From: Candidatus Faecousia faecigallinarum
GTDB taxonomy: Bacteria; Bacillota; Clostridia; Oscillospirales; Oscillospiraceae
Reading direction: 5' to 3'
Length of the DNA stretch: 40,426 bases
Assembly (NCBI GenBank): GCA_018712145.1
Contig: DVHJ01000022.1
Location: 1-40,426, forward strand
Positions 32,918 to 40,306 of the stretch are shown in pieces (the stretch's first letter is position 1; the number at the start of each line of letters is the position of its first letter). Below the pieces are notes generated by a model. The model was not told where the DNA came from. It saw only the letters and a program-made list of their open reading frames with translations, and searched no databases. The translations under genes and the position numbers were made by a program.

Positions 32918-33103
32918 CATGTCATTGCGAGGAGCGAAGCGACGTGGCAATCCGTACTCCTTGCGGCAGTACATAACGAAGAGCAGTACTTAAGGCGAAT
33001 ACGGAAAAGTGCATACGAATTTGCCCGAAGTAGTGCCAGCCTGCCAAGTTTCCCTGCGGGGACGCGGATTGCCACAGGTGTGCGCACTGGTTCGCAATGA
33101 CAT
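32918..33103. repeat. Dispersed palindromic repeat, copy E3
   Basis: A full 186-bp copy, nearly identical to E2 through left arm, centre and right arm. E2 and E3 differ mainly at scattered positions (for example GCAGTGCAAAACAAGAAGC versus GCAGTACATAACGAAGAGC), which points to recent duplication or gene conversion. It ends about 45 bp before the T-box operon promoter. Confidence 0.85.
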
Positions 33104-33147
33104 CCATAAACCTGGCGGGCAGGCGCACCGCCGGGCCAAGGAATCCC

Positions 33148-33177
33148 TTGACAAGGCCCCGGCGCCGGTGGTACAAT
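33148..33177 (+). promoter_or_regulatory. Promoter of the cysE-cysS-polA-rimI-tsaD operon
   Basis: A perfect TTGACA (33148-33153), an 18-bp spacer and TACAAT (33172-33177). Transcription would begin at about 33184, just before the T-box stem I. Confidence 0.8.
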
Positions 33178-33183
33178 GGCGGC

Positions 33184-33397
33184 AATTGAATATCACGAAG
33201 AACGGAAAGAGTAAGGCGGGAATCGTCCACAGAGAGCCGGGCCATTGGCTGGAAGCCCGGCGGCGGGAAGCGCCCCAAGTGCGTCCGGGAGTGAAGGGTG
33301 CAGCCCCGTTGGCCGCGTCAAGGCCGTAAGCGATAAATCAGAGTGGAACCGCGAGCAACTTCTGCCCGCCTCTTGCGTAAACAGGAGGCGGGCTTTT
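33184..33397 (+). promoter_or_regulatory. T-box leader, probably tRNA-Cys specific
   Basis: Typical T-box elements occur in order: GGAAAGAGTA (stem I base, kink-turn side), AGAGAGCCGGGC (33231-33242) with a distal loop closing on GCCCGG, a specifier region CAAGTGCGTCCGGGAG (about 33277-33292), and the T-box sequence AGAGTGGAACCGCG (33340-33353). An intrinsic terminator follows (GCCCGCCTCTTG 33364-33375, CAGGAGGCGGGC 33382-33393, then TTTT). TGC at 33280-33282 is the best specifier codon and agrees with cysE and cysS downstream; GTG and CGT are overlapping alternatives that I cannot exclude without folding. Uncharged tRNA would pair with the T-box and stop termination. Confidence 0.88.
33364..33397 (+). 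terminator. T-box regulated terminator
   Basis: A 12-bp stem with one wobble pair, a 6-nt loop (CGTAAA) and four T. It is the off-state structure competing with the antiterminator formed by the T-box sequence at 33340-33353. Confidence 0.85.
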
Positions 33398-33468
33398 GCA
33401 TAACCTAATGAAAAACCGGCTCCCGGGGAAGGGACAGACCGGCCGGGACGGATGGGTGGGATAAAACC

Positions 33469-34089
33469 ATGGGACTGGGCGAGACATTACGCGCCTATCA
33501 AAAAAATGACCCGGCAGCCAGGTCAAAGCTGGAAATTTTCCTGCTGTACAACGGCCTGCATGCCACCTTATATTACCGGGCGGCCCACTGGCTGTACCGG
33601 CGGCACTGCAAATTTTTGGCACGGTGGCTTTCCCAGCACGCCAAGTGGACCACCGGGGTGGAAATTCACCCGGCGGCCACCATTGGCCGGCGGCTGGTGA
33701 TCGATCACGGCACCGGCATCGTCATCGGGGCCACCACGGAAATTGGAGACGATTGCCTATTGTACCAGGGGGTGACCCTGGGGGGCACCGGCATTGCCGG
33801 GGGGAAGCGCCACCCCACCTTGGGCAATAATGTGATGGTGGGCAGCGGGGCGAAGATTCTCGGCCCCATTACCGTGGGGGACAATGCCCGGGTGGCGGCC
33901 AACGCGGTGGTGCTGCGGGATGTGCCGGAGAATTCCACGGTGGTGGGCGTACCCGGCCGGATAGTCCGGGTAAACGGGGAAAAGCTGGATCATGTCCACA
34001 CCCCCGATCCGGTGGAATTGGAAATTCAGGAATTGAGAAGCCGCTTGCAGGCATTGGAAGCGGAGCTGGCCAAAAGAAAGGATGACTGA
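33469..34089 (+). CDS. cysE: Serine O-acetyltransferase
   Basis: The protein has 206 residues and makes O-acetylserine from serine and acetyl-CoA, the first step of cysteine synthesis. The left-handed beta-helix is built from hexapeptide repeats (about 64-165: VEIHPAATIG, IVIGATTEIG, NNVMVGSGAKILGPITVGDN). Catalytic residues are likely His80 (IDHGTG) and His115 (KRHPTLG). It is shorter at the N-terminus than E. coli CysE, as is common in Firmicutes. A C-terminal helix (about 185-203) may be coiled. The Shine-Dalgarno sequence (GGTGGGAT) is weak. Directly behind the Cys T-box, 2 bp before cysS. Confidence 0.94.
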   Translation: MGLGETLRAYQKNDPAARSKLEIFLLYNGLHATLYYRAAHWLYRRHCKFLARWLSQHAKWTTGVEIHPAATIGRRLVIDHGTGIVIGATTEIGDDCLLYQGVTLGGTGIAGGKRHPTLGNNVMVGSGAKILGPITVGDNARVAANAVVLRDVPENSTVVGVPGRIVRVNGEKLDHVHTPDPVELEIQELRSRLQALEAELAKRKDD

Positions 34090-34091
34090 TC

Positions 34092-35495
34092 ATGTACCTG
34101 TACAACACCCTGAGCCATCAGAAGGAAGAGTTTGTGCCGAACCATCCCGATGTGGTGAAAATGTACACCTGCGGCCCCACGGTGTACCACTATGCCCACA
34201 TCGGCAACCTGCGCACCTATATCATGGAGGACGTGCTGGAGAAGTACCTGCGTTACCGGGGTTACCCGGTGAAGCGGGTGATGAACATCACCGACGTGGG
34301 CCATCTGGCTTCCGATGGGGACACCGGCGAGGATAAGATGCTCAAAGGGGCCAAACGGGAGAATAAATCCGTTTTGGACATTGCCCAATTTTATACCGAC
34401 GCCTTTTTTGCCGACTGCAAAAAGTTGAACATCAAGCGGCCGGATGTGGTGGAACCGGCTACGGCCTGCATCGGGGAATATATCCGCATCATTGAAAAAT
34501 TGCTGGACACCGGCTATGCTTACCTGGCCGGGGGCAACGTGTACTTTGACACCGCCAAACTGGAGAAATACTACGTCTTCTACGACCACGACCAGGAGGA
34601 TCTGGCGGTGGGCGTCCGGGAAGGGGTGGAAGAGGACGGAAACAAGCGGAACAAAAACGACTTTGTCCTCTGGTTTACCAAGTCCAAGTTTGAAGATCAG
34701 GCCCTGAAGTGGGACTCCCCCTGGGGGGTGGGCTATCCCGGCTGGCACATTGAGTGCTCCGGCATCTCCATGAAGCACCTGGGCCAGGATTTGGACCTGC
34801 ACTGCGGCGGCATTGACAATGCCTTTCCCCACCACACCAACGAAATTGCCCAGTCCGAGGCGTATCTGGGCCACAAATGGTGCAAGTACTGGTTCCATGT
34901 CCACCACCTGAACACAGAGTCGGGGAAGATGTCCAAGTCCAAGGGGGAGTTTCTCACCGTATCTCTCCTGGAGAAGAAGGGGTATGATCCCCTGACCTAC
35001 CGCCTGTTCTGCCTCCAGTCCCATTACCGGCGGAATCTGGTGTTCAGCTGGGAGAATCTGGACAATGCGGCGGCGGCGGAGGAGCGGCTGCTCAGCCGCA
35101 TTGCCGCCCTGGACCCGGCGGACCAAAGCCCGGTGGATCAAGCCGCCCTGGCCGCCTTGCAGGCCCGGTTCACCCAGGCCATGGACGCCGACCTGAATAC
35201 CTCCCTGGCGGTGACGGCGCTGTACGACGTGTTGAAGGCCAAGACCAACGACGCAACGAAGCTGGCGGCCCTGGCGGATATGGACCGGGTGCTGAGCCTT
35301 GACCTGCTGGCCCGGGCCGCCGCCCGGCGGGAAACCCAGGAGACGGACCCGGAAATTGAGGGGCTGGTTGCCCAGCGAACCAAGGCCAAGCAGGAGAAAA
35401 ACTGGGCGGAGGCCGACCGGATTCGGGATGAACTGAAGGCCCGGGGCATTGTGGTGACGGATACCCCCCAGGGGGCGAAATGGAGAAGAGTATGA
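34092..35495 (+). CDS. cysS: Cysteinyl-tRNA synthetase
   Basis: The protein has 467 residues, a class I aminoacyl-tRNA synthetase. Cys27 (YTCGPTVY), the zinc-binding Cys/His residues in WHIECSGIS and PHHTNEIAQSEA, the HIGH-type motif HIGN (36-39) and KMSKS (279-283) are all present. A DALR-type helical domain follows (about 310-400) and the tail has RTKAKQEKNWAEADRIRDELKARGI. The binding site is the AAAGGA at the end of cysE. Its stop overlaps the polA ATG (ATGA at 35492-35495). It supplies the charging activity that the upstream T-box senses. Confidence 0.96.
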   Translation: MYLYNTLSHQKEEFVPNHPDVVKMYTCGPTVYHYAHIGNLRTYIMEDVLEKYLRYRGYPVKRVMNITDVGHLASDGDTGEDKMLKGAKRENKSVLDIAQFYTDAFFADCKKLNIKRPDVVEPATACIGEYIRIIEKLLDTGYAYLAGGNVYFDTAKLEKYYVFYDHDQEDLAVGVREGVEEDGNKRNKNDFVLWFTKSKFEDQALKWDSPWGVGYPGWHIECSGISMKHLGQDLDLHCGGIDNAFPHHTNEIAQSEAYLGHKWCKYWFHVHHLNTESGKMSKSKGEFLTVSLLEKKGYDPLTYRLFCLQSHYRRNLVFSWENLDNAAAAEERLLSRIAALDPADQSPVDQAALAALQARFTQAMDADLNTSLAVTALYDVLKAKTNDATKLAALADMDRVLSLDLLARAAARRETQETDPEIEGLVAQRTKAKQEKNWAEADRIRDELKARGIVVTDTPQGAKWRRV

Positions 35496-37969
35496 AGCTG
35501 ATGATTTTGGATGGCAACAGCATTGTCAACCGGGCCTTTTACGGGGTTCGCCCCCTGACCACCCGCACCGGGCTGTATACCAACGCCGTCTTTGGCTTTT
35601 TGAATATCCTCAATAAAATGCTGGCAGAGGAGTCGCCGGAGGCCTTGTGCGTGGCCTTCGACCTCCACGGCCCCACCTTCCGCCACACCCGGTACCCGGA
35701 ATACAAAGCCACCCGCCACGGCATGCCGGAGGAGCTGGCCCAGCAAATGCCGGTGCTGAAAGACGTGCTCCGGGCCATGAACATCCCCATGTTTGCCTGC
35801 GCCGGGTGGGAGGCGGACGATGTGCTGGGCACGGTGGGCAAACGGTGCGGGCAGGCCGGCTGGGACTGTGTGGTGGTCACCGGCGACCGGGACGCCTTGC
35901 AGCTGGTGGACGGCCATGTGACGGTGAAGCTGGTGGTGAGCAAGGGGGGCCAAACCACAGCCACCAATTACCATGAAGCCGAATTTTTCCAGGAGTACGG
36001 CTTCGCGCCACCCCAGATGGTGGACCTAAAGGGCCTGATGGGGGACAGCTCCGACAATATCCCCGGGGTGGCCGGGGTGGGGCCGAAAACCGCCAAGGAT
36101 CTGCTGCACCAGTTCGGCACCCTGTCCGGGGTCTATGAAAATTTGGACGCCCTCCGGCCCAGCCTCCGGCAAAAGCTGGAAGCGGGAAAGGAAATGGCCT
36201 TTTTGTCCTATGAACTGGCCACCATCCGCTGCGACGCCCCCATTGACTTTGCCCCGGAGGACTGCCTGCGGAAGGAACCGGAGAAAAAAGCCCTGTACGA
36301 CTTGTTTATGCAGCTGGAATTTGTGAAGCTCATTGACCGCTACGGCCTGCGCCAGGCGGCCTTTGCCCCGGAGCCGGTGGAGGAGCAGCCGGCCATTGCC
36401 CATGCCCAGGCCCTGCCCCCTGCCGGTACGGCCTGCGCCGTGGTGCTGGGGCCGGAGCACCAGGCGGCGGTGGCCTGGGACGGTGGGGTGTGTACCGTGG
36501 ACAAAGACGCCCTGCCCTCGGATATGCCCATCATCTGCCACGATGCCAAAACCGGCCTGCACCAGGGCCTTTCCCTGGACAACCGGTGCTTTGACACTGC
36601 GCTGGCGGCCTATGACCTGGACCCCTCCCTGAACGATTACAGCCTGACCCGGGTGGCTACCGCCTACCTGGGCCAGAGCCCCCAGACCCTGGAGGAACAG
36701 GCGGTTGCCGTGTTCCGGCTGGGGCAGGTGCTGCCGGAAAAGCTGGAGTCGGCGGGCATGGGGAAGCTGTACCGGGAAATTGAGCTGCCGTTGTGCCCGG
36801 TGCTCTATCACATGGAGACCCGGGGGGTGGCCATTGACCGGGAGACCCTGGCCAGGTTCGGCCAGATGCTGGCCCAGCGGATTGAAGCCCGGGAGCAGGA
36901 GATTTACGGCTATGCCAACCAGGTATTCAACATCCAGTCCACCCGCCAGCTGGGGGAGGTGCTGTTCACCCAACTGGGCCTGCCCCCGGTGAAGAAAACG
37001 AAAACCGGCTACTCCACCAATGCCGAGGTGCTGGAAAAGCTGGCGGACAAGCATCCCATCGTCCCTGCCATCCTGGACTACCGGATGCTCACCAAGCTGA
37101 AATCCACCTATGCCGACGGCCTGCTGAAGGTCATCGGCCCGGACGGCCGGATTCACACCACCTTCCAAAATATGGTCACCGCCACCGGCCGCCTGTCCTC
37201 CACGGAGCCGAACCTGCAAAACATCCCGGTGCGCACCGAGCTGGGGGCGGAGATCCGGAAGATGTTTGTGCCCCGGCCCGGCTGGGTGCTGGTGGACGCG
37301 GACTACAGCCAGATTGAGCTGCGGGTGCTGGCCCATGTGGCCGGGGACAAGCTGATGATCCAGGCCTTCCGGGAGGGATTGGATATCCACACCGCCACGG
37401 CGGCCCAGGTGTTCGGCGTAGCGCCGGAGGAAGTGACCCCGCTGCAGCGCCGCCATGCCAAGGCGGTGAACTTTGGCATTGTCTACGGCATCTCCGAGTT
37501 TTCCCTGGCGGAGGATATTGGGGTCAGCCGCTTTGCCGCCCGGGACTATATCCAGGCCTATCTGGACCGGTACAGCGGCGTCCGGGATTACATGCACCGC
37601 ATTGTGGAGCAGGCCCAGCAGCAGGGCTATGTCACTACCCTCTATGGCCGCCGCCGGTATATCCCGGAGCTCAGCAGCACCAACCGGAATATCCGCCAGG
37701 CTGCCCAGCGGATCGCCCTGAACACCCCCATCCAGGGCTCTGCGGCGGACATCATTAAACTGGCCATGATCCGGGTGGAGCAGGCCCTGGAAGGCCTCCA
37801 GGCCAGGCTGATTTTGCAGGTGCACGACGAGCTGATTGTGGAATGCCCCCCGGAGGAGGCAGAGCAGGTGCAGGCGGTGGTTACCCAGCAGATGGAGCAG
37901 GTTGCCCAGCTGTCGGTGCCCCTGGTGGCGGAGGCCAAGGTGGGGAACACCTGGTTTGACGCCAAATGA
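35492..37969 (+). CDS. polA: DNA polymerase I
   Basis: The protein has 825 residues. The 5'-3' exonuclease domain (about 1-290) keeps its acidic residues (LMILDGNSIVNRAFYG, GWEADDVLG, TGDRDALQL, LMGDSSDNIPGVAGVGPKTA). The middle domain (about 300-430) has the proofreading fold but lacks the DxE metal motif, so it is probably inactive, as in many Gram-positive Pol I enzymes. The polymerase domain has motif A (Asp602/Asp604, VDADYSQIELR), motif B (Lys657, RRHAKAVNFGIVYG) and motif C (VHDEL, Asp779). The ATG at 35492 is chosen over one 12 bp upstream because GGAGAAG fits it, and it forms an ATGA overlap with cysS. Confidence 0.95.
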   Translation: MKLMILDGNSIVNRAFYGVRPLTTRTGLYTNAVFGFLNILNKMLAEESPEALCVAFDLHGPTFRHTRYPEYKATRHGMPEELAQQMPVLKDVLRAMNIPMFACAGWEADDVLGTVGKRCGQAGWDCVVVTGDRDALQLVDGHVTVKLVVSKGGQTTATNYHEAEFFQEYGFAPPQMVDLKGLMGDSSDNIPGVAGVGPKTAKDLLHQFGTLSGVYENLDALRPSLRQKLEAGKEMAFLSYELATIRCDAPIDFAPEDCLRKEPEKKALYDLFMQLEFVKLIDRYGLRQAAFAPEPVEEQPAIAHAQALPPAGTACAVVLGPEHQAAVAWDGGVCTVDKDALPSDMPIICHDAKTGLHQGLSLDNRCFDTALAAYDLDPSLNDYSLTRVATAYLGQSPQTLEEQAVAVFRLGQVLPEKLESAGMGKLYREIELPLCPVLYHMETRGVAIDRETLARFGQMLAQRIEAREQEIYGYANQVFNIQSTRQLGEVLFTQLGLPPVKKTKTGYSTNAEVLEKLADKHPIVPAILDYRMLTKLKSTYADGLLKVIGPDGRIHTTFQNMVTATGRLSSTEPNLQNIPVRTELGAEIRKMFVPRPGWVLVDADYSQIELRVLAHVAGDKLMIQAFREGLDIHTATAAQVFGVAPEEVTPLQRRHAKAVNFGIVYGISEFSLAEDIGVSRFAARDYIQAYLDRYSGVRDYMHRIVEQAQQQGYVTTLYGRRRYIPELSSTNRNIRQAAQRIALNTPIQGSAADIIKLAMIRVEQALEGLQARLILQVHDELIVECPPEEAEQVQAVVTQQMEQVAQLSVPLVAEAKVGNTWFDAK

Positions 37970-38409
37970 TCACCATTGTGCCCATGACCCTGGCCCACGT
38001 TGGCCAAGTGGCGGCCCTGGAAGCCAGATGCTTCCCGGACCCCTGGAGCCGGAACAGCATTGCCGGGGAATTGGATAACCCCCTGAGCCTGTGGCTGGTG
38101 GCCCTGGACGGGCAGACCGTGGTGGGCTATGTGGGCAGCCAGACGGTACTGGGGGAGGCGGATATGATGAACCTGGCGGTTTCCCCGGCGGCCCGGCGGC
38201 AGGGGGTGGCCCGGCGGCTGGTGCAGGCCCTGCTTGCCGCCCTGGAAGCCCGGGGGGCCTACCAACTGACCCTGGAAGTTCGGGTATCCAACCAGCCGGC
38301 CTTGGCGTTGTACGCCGGCCTGGGCTTTACCCAGGTGGGCCGGCGCCCGGGGTACTATTTGCAGCCCCGGGAGGACGCCCTGATTTTGCGAAAGGAGTGG
38401 ACGCCATGA
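37966..38409 (+). CDS. rimI: Ribosomal protein S18 alanine N-acetyltransferase family (RimI)
   Basis: The protein has 147 residues, a GNAT acetyltransferase. The acetyl-CoA loop is VSPAARRQGVARRLVQALL (about 72-90), followed by LEVRVSNQPALALYAGLGF, the RimI-type NxxAxxLYxxxGF motif, and the C-terminal PREDALILRKEW. RimI acetylates the N-terminal Ala of protein S18, although firmicute homologues may have other targets. It starts in an ATGA overlap with polA and ends in one with tsaD. The pairing with tsaD is common; tsaE and tsaB, often close by, are not in this window. Confidence 0.92.
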   Translation: MITIVPMTLAHVGQVAALEARCFPDPWSRNSIAGELDNPLSLWLVALDGQTVVGYVGSQTVLGEADMMNLAVSPAARRQGVARRLVQALLAALEARGAYQLTLEVRVSNQPALALYAGLGFTQVGRRPGYYLQPREDALILRKEWTP

Positions 38410-39422
38410 TGATTTTGGCGGTGGAATCCTCTTGCGATGAGACGGCCGTGGCTCTGGTGGAGGACGGCCGCCGGGTGCTGACGGACTGTATTGCCTCCCA
38501 GGTGGATTTGCACCGGATTTACGGGGGGGTGGTGCCGGAAATTGCCTCCCGGAAGCATGTGGAGACCATCGATTCCCTGGCCAGCCAGGCCCTGGAACAG
38601 GCCGGGCTGACCCGGCGGGACATTGACGCCATCGCCGTCACCTATGCCCCCGGCCTCATTGGGGCGGTGCTGGTGGGCGTGAACTTTGCCAAGGCTGCTG
38701 CCCTGGCTTTGGGGGTGCCCCTGATTCCCGTGCACCACATCCGGGGGCATATTGCCGCCAACTATTTGGCCTACCCGGCGCTGGAACCGCCGTTTGTGTG
38801 CCTGGTGGTGTCCGGCGGCCATACCATGCTGGTGGATGTGGCCGGGTATACCCAAATGCGGATTTTGGGAGGCACCCTGGACGACGCGGCAGGGGAGTGT
38901 TTTGACAAGGTGGCCCGGGTGCTGGATATGCCCTATCCCGGGGGGGCCGCCCTGGACCGGCGGGCGAAGCTGGGCCATGAGGGCCGGTATGCCCTGCCCC
39001 GGGCCAGGGCCGGAGAGAATCCCCTGGACATGTCCTTTTCCGGCCTGAAGACTGCGGCCATCAACCTGATCCACAATGCCCGGCAGAAGGGGGAGGAGAT
39101 TGTGGTGGAGGATCTGTGCGCCGGCTTTTCTGCGGCGGTGTCGGATACCCTGGTGCCCAGAGCCATGGCCGCCCTGGCAGGTACCGGCTACCGGAAACTG
39201 GCGGTGGCCGGGGGAGTGGCGGCCAACTCCCGGATTCGGGCGGATTTGACGGCGGCCGCCCGGTCGGCAGGCGCGGAGCTGTACATGCCGCCGCTAAGCT
39301 TGTGCGGGGACAACGGCGCCATGATCGGGGCCCAGGGCTATTATGAGTTCCTGGCGGGGAACGTGGCGGACATGACCTTAAATGCCTACGCCACAAAGTC
39401 CATTTTGGGGGAGGCCCTGTAA
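38406..39422 (+). CDS. tsaD: tRNA N6-adenosine threonylcarbamoyltransferase (TsaD)
   Basis: The protein has 338 residues of the Kae1/TsaD family. The N-terminal LAVESSCDETAVALVEDG, the metal site HHxxxH around His111/His115 (VHHIRGHIAANY), LVVSGGHTMLV, DDAAGECFDKVARVL, the SGLKTA segment and the C-terminal GGVAANSRIR and CGDNGAMI motifs are complete. It transfers the threonylcarbamoyl group to A37 of tRNAs reading ANN codons. It starts at 38406 in an ATGA overlap with rimI; ATG 38409 is also possible. It is the last gene of the T-box operon. Confidence 0.96.
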   Translation: MMILAVESSCDETAVALVEDGRRVLTDCIASQVDLHRIYGGVVPEIASRKHVETIDSLASQALEQAGLTRRDIDAIAVTYAPGLIGAVLVGVNFAKAAALALGVPLIPVHHIRGHIAANYLAYPALEPPFVCLVVSGGHTMLVDVAGYTQMRILGGTLDDAAGECFDKVARVLDMPYPGGAALDRRAKLGHEGRYALPRARAGENPLDMSFSGLKTAAINLIHNARQKGEEIVVEDLCAGFSAAVSDTLVPRAMAALAGTGYRKLAVAGGVAANSRIRADLTAAARSAGAELYMPPLSLCGDNGAMIGAQGYYEFLAGNVADMTLNAYATKSILGEAL

Positions 39423-39553
39423 GGCCCGCCGCCCAGGGGCGTGCAAACCTGCGGTTATTGCGAACCAGTGTCTTTCACCCGCGCACACGTCCTTCCTTCA
39501 GCATGTCATTGCGTCCTACGTTCTTGCACCCGCTGACACGTCTCTGTCTTCTG

Positions 39554-39841
39554 CATGTCATTGCGAGCCAGTGCATGGGGCCCCGCAAAGGGGCACCCTT
39601 TGCGGGGAGAGGAGCCCCAAGGGAGCGTTGCTCCCCCGCTGGCCTTCGGCCGGTGGGGAGCATGGCGGACTTTGGGGCGACGAGGTGTGGCAATCCGCAT
39701 CCCAGCAGAAGCACATAACAAAATTGGCAGTACTTTGGGCAAATCCGTAGCACTTTTCCGTATTTGCCCTAAGCGCTGCTCTTTGCCATGCCCTGCCGCA
39801 GGAGTACGGATTGCCACGTCGCTTCGCTCCTCGCAATGACA
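39554..39841. repeat. Dispersed palindromic repeat, copy F1 with nested insertion
   Basis: The left end is CATGTCATTGCGAGCCAGTG and the right end is GGATTGCCACGTCGCTTCGC, then TCCTCGCAATGACA. The left end motif is interrupted: in copy F3 GAGCCAGTGC continues as GCACACTGGCGTGGCAATCC, whereas here about 110 foreign bases lie between GAGCCAGTGC and GTGTGGCAATCCGC. Without the insert the copy would be about 180-190 bp. 39423-40426 contains no gene; it holds copies F1 and F3, solitary arm fragments near 39455-39520, and the hairpin at 40270. Confidence 0.8.
39575..39684. other. Nested structured insertion in repeat F1
   Basis: About 110 bp that is highly G+C-rich and made of consecutive hairpins: CCCCGCAAAGGG / CCCTTTGCGGGG (39581-39607, GCA loop), GGGAGC / GCTCCC (39621-39635) and GGCC-TTC-GGCC (about 39641-39651). 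It sits inside the end motif of a CATTGCGA-family repeat. No coding signal is seen. It is probably a second, younger type of small mobile repeat. Confidence 0.6.
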
Positions 39842-39936
39842 GTGGGGAGGCGTCCTTGTACTCGCTGACACGCCCCGCCCTCTGCGCACCCTTCGCACCA
39901 AACGCCCTTGCTCCCGCGCGCACGTCCTTCCTTCAG

Positions 39937-40124
39937 CATGTCATTGCGAGCCAGTGCGCACACTGGCGTGGCAATCCGTTTTCCCCGCAGAGGAACCTGG
40001 CAAGGTGGCAGCAGTTTGGGCGAATTCGTGACGCCTTGCGTATTTGCCTTAGGCGCAGCTCTCCGCTATGTGCTGCTGCAGGAGAAGCGGATTGCCACGT
40101 CGCTTCGCGCCTCGCAATGACATG
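39937..40124. repeat. Dispersed palindromic repeat, copy F3 (full length, reversed)
   Basis: The left end is CATGTCATTGCGAGCCAGTG with the CCAGTGCGCACACTGG palindrome; the right end is GGATTGCCACGTCGCTTCGC, then GCCTCGCAATGACATG. Orientation is the same as D2. Beyond the right end it continues into the segment duplicated from 32491-32599. Confidence 0.85.
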
Positions 40125-40216
40125 CTGAAGACGGCAACGCCCCTGCGGTTGCAAGGCACTGGTGCGGCAGCCCGCATCCCCTGGCAGAAACGTGGTACAT
40201 TGCACCCGTGCCCGGG
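40112..40216. repeat. Inverted duplicate of 32491-32599
   Basis: From TCGCAATGACATGCTGAAGA through GGCAACGCCCCTGCGGTTGC and ACGTGGTACATTGCACCCGT to GCCCGGG, the sequence is the reverse complement of 32491-32599 with a few substitutions. Beyond 40216 the two diverge. Confidence 0.8.
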
Positions 40217-40269
40217 AACGTGCACTGATCAAACTTGTCATCGCCTCAGCGCGTACGCCTGCGGCATTT

Positions 40270-40306
40270 AACCGGTTCCCGGCGGTGGATTGGGAACCGG
40301 TTTTTT
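40270..40306 (+). terminator. Intrinsic terminator without an adjacent gene
   Basis: AACCGGTTCCC (40270-40280), an 11-nt loop and GGGAACCGGTT (40292-40302) end in TTTTTT. It is a good plus-strand terminator, but the nearest upstream gene (tsaD) ends 850 bp earlier. Either the T-box operon message runs through the repeats to this point, or a short RNA ends here. Confidence 0.7.

Noticed and set aside
32288-33103. Possible CRISPR-like array because of regularly spaced similar units
   Set aside because: Units are about 185 bp with internal symmetry, spacing is irregular (about 100-150 bp), and no cas genes occur.
35492-37969. PolA middle domain as a proofreading-deficient mutation of special interest
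   Set aside because: Loss of the DxE motif is usual in Gram-positive Pol I enzymes, so it is not a peculiarity of this strain.
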